Shown here: positions 45,569 through 53,649 of the stretch, piece after piece
Layout: every line of letters begins with the position of its first letter
How positions within the stretch are numbered: the first letter of the stretch is position 1
From: CAWFXC01 sp963819735
GTDB taxonomy: Bacteria; Actinomycetota; Acidimicrobiia; IMCC26256; DASPTH01
Assembly (NCBI GenBank): GCA_963819735.1
Contig: CAWFXC010000001.1
Coordinates: 2,542,001-2,606,000, forward strand
Length of the DNA: 64,000 nt
Reading direction: 5' to 3'
Program-made: the position numbers and the translations under genes
The notes under the pieces: model-generated
Databases searched by the model: none
Told to the model about the DNA's origin: nothing
Seen by the model: the letters and a program-made list of their open reading frames with translations, nothing else

Positions 45569-46672
45569 ATGCGTGATTTCTCCGACGACCTCACCGAGCT
45601 TCGCCGCCGTGTCGACGGCGCGCGCGCCTACATGCAGGTCGACAACGCGCGCGACCAGATCGCCTCGCTCGAGGAGGAGGTCAGCAAGCCCGACCTCTGG
45701 GACGACCAGGCGAAGGCCCGCAAGGTGACCACCGAGCTGTCGCAGCTGCGCGACGACGTCGACCTGGTGGAGAGCCTCGAGGGTGAGGTGTCGGATCTCG
45801 AGACCCTCGCCGACCTCGCGCGCGAAGAGGGCGACGCGTCGCTCGAAGCCGAGATCGAAGCCGGGATGCACGCCCTCGGCATCCATCTCGACACGCTCGA
45901 GCTGCGCGCGCTCTTCACCGGCGAGCACGACGACCGCGACTCGATCTGCACCGTGAACTCCGGCGCCGGCGGTACCGACGCGCAGGACTGGACCAACATG
46001 CTGTTGCGCATGTACCTACGCTGGGCCGAGACGCGCGGCTTCTCCATGGAGATCGACGAAGTGTCACCCGGAACCGAAGCCGGGCTCAGCTCGGCGACGT
46101 TCACCGTGAAGGGCCGCTACGCGTTCGGGTTGCTGGCGAGCGAGCGCGGCGTGCACCGTCTCATCCGCATCTCGCCGTTCGACGCCAACGCGCGTCGCCA
46201 GACCGCGTTCGCTTCGTTCGACGCGGTGCCCGCGCTCGACGAGACCGAGGCCCCCGAGATCGATCCCAGCGACCTGCGCATCGACACGTACCGTTCGTCG
46301 GGTGCCGGTGGCCAGCACGTGAACGTCACCGACTCCGCCGTGCGCATCACGCACATTCCCACCGGCGTCGTGGTGTCGTGCCAGAACGAACGATCGCAGA
46401 CCCAGAACAAGGCACGTGCGATGCAGATCCTCGCCGCCCGCCTGGCCGAGCGACAACGCCAGGAGCGCACGGCCGAGCTCGAGGCGTTGTCGGGCGACAA
46501 GCGCGATGTCGCGTTCGGCAACCAGATCCGCACATACACGTTGCATCCGTACCAACTGGTCAAGGACGAACGCACTCGGTACGAGACGGGCAACGTGCAG
46601 GCGGTGCTCGACGGCGACCTCGACGGATTCATCGAGGCGTACCTCCAATGGCGCCGTCAGCAGGCTCCGTGA
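45569..46672 (+). CDS. prfB: Peptide chain release factor 2
   Basis: 367 residues. Recognises UGA and UAA stop codons. The tripeptide SPF is in LIRISPFDANARRQ, and the peptidyl-hydrolysis loop GGQ is in SSGAGGQHVNVTDSAVR near residue 248. No in-frame stop occurs near codon 26, so there is no programmed +1 frameshift of the E. coli type. Lies between secA and ftsE, the latter pairing being common in actinobacteria. Confidence 0.97.
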   Translation: MRDFSDDLTELRRRVDGARAYMQVDNARDQIASLEEEVSKPDLWDDQAKARKVTTELSQLRDDVDLVESLEGEVSDLETLADLAREEGDASLEAEIEAGMHALGIHLDTLELRALFTGEHDDRDSICTVNSGAGGTDAQDWTNMLLRMYLRWAETRGFSMEIDEVSPGTEAGLSSATFTVKGRYAFGLLASERGVHRLIRISPFDANARRQTAFASFDAVPALDETEAPEIDPSDLRIDTYRSSGAGGQHVNVTDSAVRITHIPTGVVVSCQNERSQTQNKARAMQILAARLAERQRQERTAELEALSGDKRDVAFGNQIRTYTLHPYQLVKDERTRYETGNVQAVLDGDLDGFIEAYLQWRRQQAP

Positions 46673-46772
46673 GCAGCCCGTTGAGCCCGATCGCGGCGAG
46701 CGGCGTCGGCCCGCGCGCGCTCCGGGCCTGCACCAAATCGCAAAGTCACCCTGCTACCCTCGGTTCGCTGAA

Positions 46773-47459
46773 ATGATTCGCTTCGAGAATGTCTCCAAGA
46801 TCTACAAGGGCGATATCGCCGCGCTGCGCGAGGTCTCGGCCGAGGTCCAAAAGGGGGAATTCATCTTCCTCGTGGGCCCGTCGGGGTCGGGGAAGTCCAC
46901 CTTCCTCCGGTTACTCCTGCGCGAAGAGCAGGCGACGTCGGGACGCATCGTCGTCGCGGGCCGCGACATCTCGCAGCTCAGCCACTGGAAGGTGCCGCAA
47001 CTGCGGCGCAACATGGGCTGCGTCTTCCAGGACTTCAAGCTGCTCCCCAACAAGACGGTCTACGAGAACGTCGCGTTCGCGATGGAGGTCATCGGCCGGC
47101 CGCGCCACGTCGTGCGCACGCAGGTGCCGCAGGTGCTCGATCTCGTCGGGTTGGCGAAGAAGGCCGGGCGGTTCCCGACCGAGCTGTCGGGCGGCGAGCA
47201 GCAGCGCGTGTCCATCGCGCGCGCGTTCGTGAACCGTCCGTTGATCGTGCTCGCCGACGAGCCCACCGGCAACCTCGACCCGGCCACCACCGTCGGCATC
47301 ATGCGCATCCTCGACCGCATCAATCGCACGGGTACCACCATCGTGATGGCCACCCACGACCAACGCATCGTCGACGCGATGCGCCGTCGCGTCATCGAGC
47401 TCGATCGCGGCACGCTGGTGCGCGACCAGGCGCGCGGCGTGTACGGCGTCGGGAGCTGA
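46773..47459 (+). CDS. ftsE: Cell division ATP-binding protein FtsE
   Basis: 228 residues from ATG 46773. Walker A is VGPSGSGKSTFLRLL, Q-loop VFQDFKLLPNKTV, signature ELSGGEQQRVSIARA, Walker B LIVLADEPTGNLDP and switch VMATHDQ. With FtsX it forms a type VII ABC unit that transmits ATP cycles to peptidoglycan hydrolases at the septum. TACCCT at 46755-46760 may give it a promoter of its own with a short leader. Confidence 0.97.
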   Translation: MIRFENVSKIYKGDIAALREVSAEVQKGEFIFLVGPSGSGKSTFLRLLLREEQATSGRIVVAGRDISQLSHWKVPQLRRNMGCVFQDFKLLPNKTVYENVAFAMEVIGRPRHVVRTQVPQVLDLVGLAKKAGRFPTELSGGEQQRVSIARAFVNRPLIVLADEPTGNLDPATTVGIMRILDRINRTGTTIVMATHDQRIVDAMRRRVIELDRGTLVRDQARGVYGVGS

Positions 47460-47469
47460 ACCTCGCGCC

Positions 47470-48369
47470 ATGTGGACCCGCATCTCCTACTTCTCGCGTG
47501 AGACGCTGGTCTCGCTGCGCCGCAACGTGCTCATGACCGTCGCCGGCATCGCCACGGTCGCGGTGTCATTGGCCCTGTTCGGCGGCATCCTCATGCTCTC
47601 GAAGTGGGTCGACCACGGCACCGAGCGCATCAAGGGCGGTGTCACCCTCGAGATCTTCATGAAGGTCGACGCCAGCAAGCAGCAGATCGCCGACATCCAG
47701 TCCGAGCTCGACGCCGACAAGAAATCCGGCGGCACGGTCAAGTCGTACCGGCACCTCAACAAAGAGGATGCCTACACCGAGTTCAAGCGCATCTTCCGCC
47801 GCAACCCGGATCTCGTGAACAGCATCCGGGCCTCCGACCTCCCGGAGTCGTTCCGGGTCGCGCCCACCAAGGCCGAGCTCACCGACGTCGTCCAGGGCGA
47901 ATTCCGCACCAAGCAGGGTGTCGAGAGCGTCGAGACGCCCGGTGACGCGCTCAAGGGCCTCATCGACGTCACCAACACCGTTCGGCTGATCTTCATCGCC
48001 ATCTCGCTCGTCCTGCTCGCGTCGTCGCTGTTCCTGATCGTGAACACGATCCGCCTGGCGACCTTCGCGCGCCGCCGCGAGATCGAGGTCATGAAACTCG
48101 TGGGCGCGTCGAACTGGTTCGTGCGCATCCCGTTCATCGCCGAAGGGATGGTGCAGGGCCTGGTCGGGGCCGGCCTCGCCATCATCGCGGTGCTGTGCCT
48201 GAAGCACTTCGGCTTCGATCAGGCGTTCAACGATCCCAAGAGCTTCTTCGCCGACTTCTTCGTCACCACCGGCGACGCCACCTGGATCGCCTTCCTGGTG
48301 CTGGTCATCGGCATGGGGATCGGGGTCATCGGAGCCAGCATCGGCCTCCGGCGATTCCTCCGCACCTGA
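47470..48369 (+). CDS. ftsX: Cell division protein FtsX
   Basis: 299 residues with the usual four helices: LMTVAGIATVAVSLALFGGIL first, then an extracellular domain (about residues 50-165, including VTLEIFMKVDASKQQIADI), and three more helices from LIFIAISLVLLASSLFLIV onward. The motif RRREIEVMKLVGASNWFVRIPF is diagnostic of FtsX. It lies 10 bp after ftsE. The extracellular domain would recruit a coiled-coil hydrolase, and such a protein is encoded next. Confidence 0.96.
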   Translation: MWTRISYFSRETLVSLRRNVLMTVAGIATVAVSLALFGGILMLSKWVDHGTERIKGGVTLEIFMKVDASKQQIADIQSELDADKKSGGTVKSYRHLNKEDAYTEFKRIFRRNPDLVNSIRASDLPESFRVAPTKAELTDVVQGEFRTKQGVESVETPGDALKGLIDVTNTVRLIFIAISLVLLASSLFLIVNTIRLATFARRREIEVMKLVGASNWFVRIPFIAEGMVQGLVGAGLAIIAVLCLKHFGFDQAFNDPKSFFADFFVTTGDATWIAFLVLVIGMGIGVIGASIGLRRFLRT

Positions 48370-48399
48370 CCCCCGGCACCTGACCCCGGCACCTGACCC
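48363..48399. repeat. Short tandem repeat at the ftsX stop
   Basis: Three copies of CACCTGACCC start at 48363, 48377 and 48390. The first contains the ftsX stop codon. Likely slippage; no function is evident. Confidence 0.7.
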
Positions 48400-48472
48400 T
48401 CCGGGCTGCCCCGGCATCCGTGCCGACGCGACACCCGTGTCCGTTTCGGCCGACTTTGTCCGGTGAGGGTTG

Positions 48473-48501
48473 TTGCTGGTGTGGTTGATGTTGCCTACGA
48501 T
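48473..48501 (+). promoter_or_regulatory. Promoter of the M23 peptidase gene (-35 TTGCTG, -10 TACGAT)
   Basis: TTGCTG (48473-48478) and TACGAT (48496-48501) are 17 bp apart, the best-formed promoter in the window. The -10 ends 7 nt before ATG 48509 and excludes the in-frame upstream starts, so the message is probably leaderless. Confidence 0.65.
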
Positions 48502-48508
48502 GTTCGCA

Positions 48509-49696
48509 ATGCGCAGGCCCCGGCGAGTCGCCCTGCTCATCGGGGTGGTCATCGCGTTCGGCTCGGTCACGGTGCCGGCCGCCCTCGACGGTCCCGCCCG
48601 GGCCCAGCAGTCCGACAAGCAGCAGCAGCTGCAGGACCAGCTCGACGAGAACAGCGCCCAGACGCAGGCCGCCCGCACCCAGCTCGCGCAGGCGCAGGCG
48701 CAACGTCAGCAGCTCGACGCCTCGCTCACCAGCGTCACCGCCCAGGTGAGCGCGGCCAACGACCGTCTCGCGGCCGCGCAGGGCGAGGTCGACCGACTCG
48801 GCTTCGAATCGGCCATGCTGCAGCTGAAGGCGAACCAGACGATCAAGCAGCTCGACCAGGCGAAGTCCGACGTCCGCCGCAGCGCGGTGCTGCTGTACCA
48901 GCACGGCGACGGCACCGCGATGATCGGCCTGCTCACCGGCGACACCGGCTCGGGCCAGCTGGTCGAGGGCAAGCACTACCTCCAACGGGTGTCCGACAAG
49001 CGCCAGGGCGACGCCCGTCGTGTGAAGCGGCTCGAGGACGCGCTCGCCACCCAGCAACAGCAGGTCGCCACCCAGAAGCAGGCGGCCGATGCCGCGGCGG
49101 CCGCCGCCAACGCCGAGAAGACGCGGCTCGACGCGCTCGCCGCGCAGCAGCAGCAGGCCCGCGACGCGGCGTCGTCGGCCGAGCAACACGAGACGACGCT
49201 CGTCGGCAACCTCCGGGCGCAGCAGGACTCGATCGAGGCCGACCTCCAGGCCGAGTCCGACCGCATCGGCCAGCAGGTCCGCGACGCGGGCGACGGCCCG
49301 GCGCTCGGCAACGGAACCTTCATCCGCCCCGTCGGCGGCCCCATCAGCAGCCCGTTCGGGTACCGCACCGATCCGGTCACCGGCGCCCAGGCGTTCCACG
49401 GCGGGCTCGACCTGGCTTCACCGTGCGGTACGCCGATCAAGGCCGCCGGCACCGGCATCGTGATGTCGGCCGGGTTCAACAGCGGTGGCTACGGCAACAT
49501 GACCCTGATCAACCACGGCGCCGGGCTGTCGACCCTCTACGGCCACCAGTCGTCGATCATCGTGTCGGCCGGGCAGTCGGTCGCGCAGGGCCAGGTGATC
49601 GGTTACGTCGGTTCCACCGGCAAGTCGACGGGGTGCCACCTCCACTTCGAAGTGCGCGTGAATGGCAACCCCGTCAACCCGCTCGGTTACCTCTGA
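48509..49696 (+). CDS. Coiled-coil M23 peptidoglycan hydrolase (EnvC-like)
   Basis: 395 residues. A signal peptide (VALLIGVVIAFGSVTVPAALDGPARAQ, cleaved after an Ala motif) is followed by two long Gln/Ala-rich coiled coils (about residues 30-115 and 160-255). The C-terminal LytM domain has the zinc residues in FHGGLDLASP and GCHLHFEVRVNG. The order coiled coil then LytM is that of EnvC, which FtsX activates, and the gene directly follows ftsEX. An endopeptidase or an activator of amidases is likely; both HxxxD and HxH motifs are intact, so a catalytic role is possible. Confidence 0.9.
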   Translation: MRRPRRVALLIGVVIAFGSVTVPAALDGPARAQQSDKQQQLQDQLDENSAQTQAARTQLAQAQAQRQQLDASLTSVTAQVSAANDRLAAAQGEVDRLGFESAMLQLKANQTIKQLDQAKSDVRRSAVLLYQHGDGTAMIGLLTGDTGSGQLVEGKHYLQRVSDKRQGDARRVKRLEDALATQQQQVATQKQAADAAAAAANAEKTRLDALAAQQQQARDAASSAEQHETTLVGNLRAQQDSIEADLQAESDRIGQQVRDAGDGPALGNGTFIRPVGGPISSPFGYRTDPVTGAQAFHGGLDLASPCGTPIKAAGTGIVMSAGFNSGGYGNMTLINHGAGLSTLYGHQSSIIVSAGQSVAQGQVIGYVGSTGKSTGCHLHFEVRVNGNPVNPLGYL

Positions 49697-49699
49697 TCG

Positions 49700-50335
49700 T
49701 TACTTGTTCGGCTGGGGCGTGACCCGCAGGTAGGGCTTGGCCGCGGTCCAGCCCTTCGGGAACTTCGCCTTGGCGTCCTCGTCGGAGACGGCCGCGGTGA
49801 TGATCACGTCGCCACCCTCGGTCCAGTTCACCGGCGTCGCCACCTGGTAGTTCGCGGTGAGCTGGAGCGAGTCGATCACCCGCAGGATCTCGTCGATGTT
49901 GCGCCCGGTGCTCGCCGGGTAGGTGATGATCAGCTTGACTTTCTTGTCGGGGCCGATCACGAACACCGACCGCACCGTGAGGGTGTCGTTGGCGTTCGGG
50001 TGGATCATGTCGTAGAGGTCGGCGACCTTGCGGTCGGGGTCGGCGATCAGCGGGAAGTTGAGGGCCGTGCCCTGCGTCTCCTCGATGTCACCCGCCCAGC
50101 GCTCGTGCGACTCGAGCGGGTCGACGCTCACGCCGATGATCTTGACCCCGCGCTCGTCGAACTCGCCCTTGCGGGCCGCGAACGCCCCGAGCTCGGTGGT
50201 GCACACGGGGGTGAAATCCTTGGGGTGCGAGAACAGCAGCCCCCATCCGTCACCGAAGTAGTCGTAGAGGTCGATCGTCCCCTCGGTGGTATCCGCACTG
50301 AAGTTCGGCGCTTCGTCGCCCAGTCGCAGCGGCAT
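49700..50335 (-). CDS. 1-Cys (Prx6-type) peroxiredoxin
   Basis: 211 residues from ATG (revcomp of 50333-50335), fixed by AAGGAGAA 8 nt upstream. It reduces hydroperoxides. The peroxidatic Cys is in HPKDFTPVCTTELGAFA near residue 46 and the conserved Arg in TVRSVFVIGPDKKVKL. The long C-terminal extension (NWTEGGDVIITAAVSDEDAK, then FPKGWTAAKPYLRVTPQP) marks the Prx6 subfamily. Convergent with the M23 gene at 3 bp. Confidence 0.94.
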   Translation of the reverse strand: MPLRLGDEAPNFSADTTEGTIDLYDYFGDGWGLLFSHPKDFTPVCTTELGAFAARKGEFDERGVKIIGVSVDPLESHERWAGDIEETQGTALNFPLIADPDRKVADLYDMIHPNANDTLTVRSVFVIGPDKKVKLIITYPASTGRNIDEILRVIDSLQLTANYQVATPVNWTEGGDVIITAAVSDEDAKAKFPKGWTAAKPYLRVTPQPNK

Positions 50336-50528
50336 CGTGATTCTCCTTCTTCGCCTGTTGATCGGCTCGATCGATCGTCGGTGATCGTCAACCATTCAGG
50401 TTACCCAGGCCGATCCCAAAAGGCGAGTGGAAAGGTCAGAAATCTTCGGACGCCCGGGTGCCGGTTGACAGCGTGGCCCTCGCGCGGTGAATTGACCCGG
50501 GGCTGGGGCAGGCAGAGGCGGCGGAGGC

Positions 50529-50936
50529 ATGACGACGACGAGCGGGTACTCGGGCACGCCGCTGCCGCGGAAGCTCGGGATGAAAGAGGGCTCGCGGGTC
50601 GCGGTCGTCTCGCCTCCGGAGGGATTCGAATCGACGCTCGGCGCACTCCCCGAGGGCGCGCAGCTCCGCCGCCACGCGCGCGGCCGGCTCGACGTGATCG
50701 TGTTCTTCGTGACCCGCCGGGCCGAGCTGCGGCGGCGCTTCCCCGTCTTCGCCCGCGCGCTCGAGTACGACGGCGGGCTCTGGGTGGCCTGGCCGAAGAA
50801 GACGTCGGGCGTCGCCACCGACCTCGGATTCGACGCGGTGCAAGCCGTCGGCCTCGACGCCGGTCTCGTCGACAACAAGGTCGCGGCGATCGACGGCACG
50901 TGGTCCGGGCTGCGCTTCGTGTACCGCGTCGGCTGA
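50529..50936 (+). CDS. DUF3052-family protein
   Basis: 135 residues. SGTPLPRKLGMKEGSRVAVV at the start, DVIVFFVTRRAELRRRFP in the middle and LWVAWPKKTSGVATDLGFD near the end are the pattern of the small DUF3052 family, common in actinobacteria. No catalytic residues are evident and the function is unknown. A GGCGGAGGC purine-rich site lies directly before the ATG. Confidence 0.8.
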   Translation: MTTTSGYSGTPLPRKLGMKEGSRVAVVSPPEGFESTLGALPEGAQLRRHARGRLDVIVFFVTRRAELRRRFPVFARALEYDGGLWVAWPKKTSGVATDLGFDAVQAVGLDAGLVDNKVAAIDGTWSGLRFVYRVG

Positions 50937-50999
50937 CCGCCCCTAGCGGTAGCGGGCGGCACTGCGAGCCCGGGCGAGCCGTCGGGTACAACTGATCGC

Positions 51000-51784
<785 letters not shown>

Positions 51785-51806
<22 letters not shown>

Positions 51807-52519
51807 CCGCACTCACCCGCGAATCCGAATGGCTGGCCGCGGCTGCCGCCGCCGCCGGGCCGTCGGCGCCGGTCCCGTCGTGCCCGGGATGGACGGTCGC
51901 CGACCTCCTCGTGCACTGCGCGTCCGGTGATCTCTGGGCTCGCACCATCGTGGAGCAGCGCACCACTCAGCGGGTGTCCGCCGACCTGCCCGAGGACCCG
52001 CCCACGGGTGACGCGCTCGTGCCCTGGTTCCTCGACGGCGCCGCCGCGCTCGTCGCCGCGCTCACCGAGGTCGATCCCGCCACGTCGGTGTGGACGTTCT
52101 CGCCCGCCGATCGCACCGCCGAGTTCTGGCGCCGCCGGCGCGCGCTCGAAACCGCCGTCCACCGCTACGACGCGCAACTGGCCGCGGGGCCGTCGGCGAC
52201 CACGCCGATCGAGGCCGAGTTGGCGGCCGACGGCGTCGACGAGTACCTCACCGTCTACGTGCCGCGGTGGGGCAAAGACGTCGCCGGGCCCGGTCAAACC
52301 CTCCACTTCCACTGCACCGACGTCGAGGGTGAGTGGCTGGTGGTCGGCACCGACGACGGCGTGACCGTCACCCGTGAGCACGCCAAGGGCGACGTCGCCG
52401 CCCGCGGCGCGGCCTCCGACCTCATGCTGTTCGTGTGGGGCCGCGAACCCGCGTCGCGCCTCGAGGTGTTCGGTGACGCCGCGTTGCTCGACCAGTTCTC
52501 CGGCGCGATCAACGTCTGA
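51785..52519 (+). CDS. Mycothiol-dependent maleylpyruvate isomerase family protein
   Basis: 244 residues from ATG 51785. The N-terminal DinB-like helical bundle (MDMPI_N) shows YLTALTRESEWLAAAA, VPSCPGWTVADLLVHCASGD, where the His is a metal ligand, and ALETAVHRYDAQLA with the second and third ligands. A C-terminal domain (SDLMLFVWGREP) follows. Members use mycothiol to isomerise or detoxify substrates. Supports an actinobacterial host. Confidence 0.85.
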
Positions 52520-52540
52520 GCGCCTGGATCCAGGGCGCGT

Positions 52541-53506
52541 TCACGCGGGATCGGGCGCCAGCGCGCGGATCGTGGCGCGCAGGTCGTCGCCGACGGTCTG
52601 GAACACCGGGGCCAACGTCGTGGTGCCGTTCGCCGCGTAGCGGTCGAGGCGGGCCCGCATCTGCTCGGTCGAACCCCACACGAACAGGTCGTCGACCACC
52701 TCGTCGGGGATGACCTCGAGCGCGCGGGCCCGATCGCCCCCTTCCCACGCATCCCACATCGGTTGCAGCGCCGCGCTGCGGCCGAGCCACTCCTGGAACT
52801 TCCGGTAGGCGCCGACGTTCAGGTACGCGGCGATCTGGCGGACCCCCTGGGCCCGCACCGCGGCGAAGTCGTCGCGGGGGATCACGAACACGCGCGTCAC
52901 GATCTCCTTCTCGCCGACATACGGCGCGACCTGCTTCATGTCGTCGGCCGACAACCAGTTGAGGATGGCGCCGTCGCCCTCCTCGCCGGCGAGGCGGAGC
53001 ATCTTCGGGCGGAGGGCGGCAACCAGGATCGATGGTGGCTCCTCCGGCACCACGCCGAGCCGGAAGCCGTCGACGGTGAACGTGTCGTAGCGCTCGGTGA
53101 CCTTCTCGCCGGTGAGCGCGCGCCGGACGAACCGCAGCACGTCGCGGGTGCGTTCGAACGCGTGCTCGAACGGGATCCCGTTCCAGCTCTCGACGATCGC
53201 CGGTGACGACGCGCCGATCCCGAGCACGAACCGCCCAGGCGCGGCTTGGCTCATCGTCGCCGCGGTCTGGGCGATCAGCGCGGGCCCGCGTGTGAATGCG
53301 GGCGCGATCGCGGTGCCCAAGCGGAGGGTGGGTGCCCACGCCGCCGCGAGCGCGAGCGGTGTGAACGCGTCGTGGGTGTTGGCTTCACCGGTCCAGACGT
53401 CGGTGTAGCCGAGGCGGGCGATCTCCTCGTACCACTCGCGGTGCTCGTGCAGCGGCACGTTCGGGAGCGGGACGGTGATGCCGTGGCGGCGGGGGACCGG
53501 GGTCAT
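52541..53506 (-). CDS. Luciferase-like (LLM) F420-dependent oxidoreductase
   Basis: 321 residues from ATG (revcomp of 53504-53506), fixed by a GGAG site; a longer frame upstream is not protein-like. TIM-barrel motifs are ARLGYTDVWTGEANTHDAF, LGTAIAPAFTRGP, RFVLGIGASSPAIVESWNG and PILVAALRPKMLRLAGE (here SILVAALRPKM). These match the F420-dependent group of bacterial luciferase-like enzymes. It is divergent from the asparagine synthetase fusion gene, 143 bp away. Substrate unknown. Confidence 0.87.
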   Translation of the reverse strand: MTPVPRRHGITVPLPNVPLHEHREWYEEIARLGYTDVWTGEANTHDAFTPLALAAAWAPTLRLGTAIAPAFTRGPALIAQTAATMSQAAPGRFVLGIGASSPAIVESWNGIPFEHAFERTRDVLRFVRRALTGEKVTERYDTFTVDGFRLGVVPEEPPSILVAALRPKMLRLAGEEGDGAILNWLSADDMKQVAPYVGEKEIVTRVFVIPRDDFAAVRAQGVRQIAAYLNVGAYRKFQEWLGRSAALQPMWDAWEGGDRARALEVIPDEVVDDLFVWGSTEQMRARLDRYAANGTTTLAPVFQTVGDDLRATIRALAPDPA

Positions 53507-53634
53507 GCGGGCTCCTCGAGGGGTGAATGCCCGCCGAACGTACACGGGCCCGGCCGCCGACCCGGCCGGTCCCGTCCGCAGCTCGGGCGCGGTGCGGCCC
53601 TGGGTGCGGGCCCGGTCGGGCGGCACCCGCCCGG

Positions 53635-53640
53635 TACGAT
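53635..53640 (+). promoter_or_regulatory. -10 box TACGAT of the asnB fusion gene
   Basis: TACGAT lies 9 nt before ATG 53650, which must be the start because Cys2 is catalytic. Confidence 0.5.
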
Positions 53641-53649
53641 GGCCCGACC

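Noticed and set aside
45569..45700. Programmed frameshift in prfB
   Set aside because: The frame is continuous from the ATG, with no in-frame TGA and slippery site near codon 26.
50628..50642. GGATTCGAATC resembling a tRNA T-loop
   Set aside because: It lies inside the DUF3052 coding sequence and no cloverleaf can be built around it.
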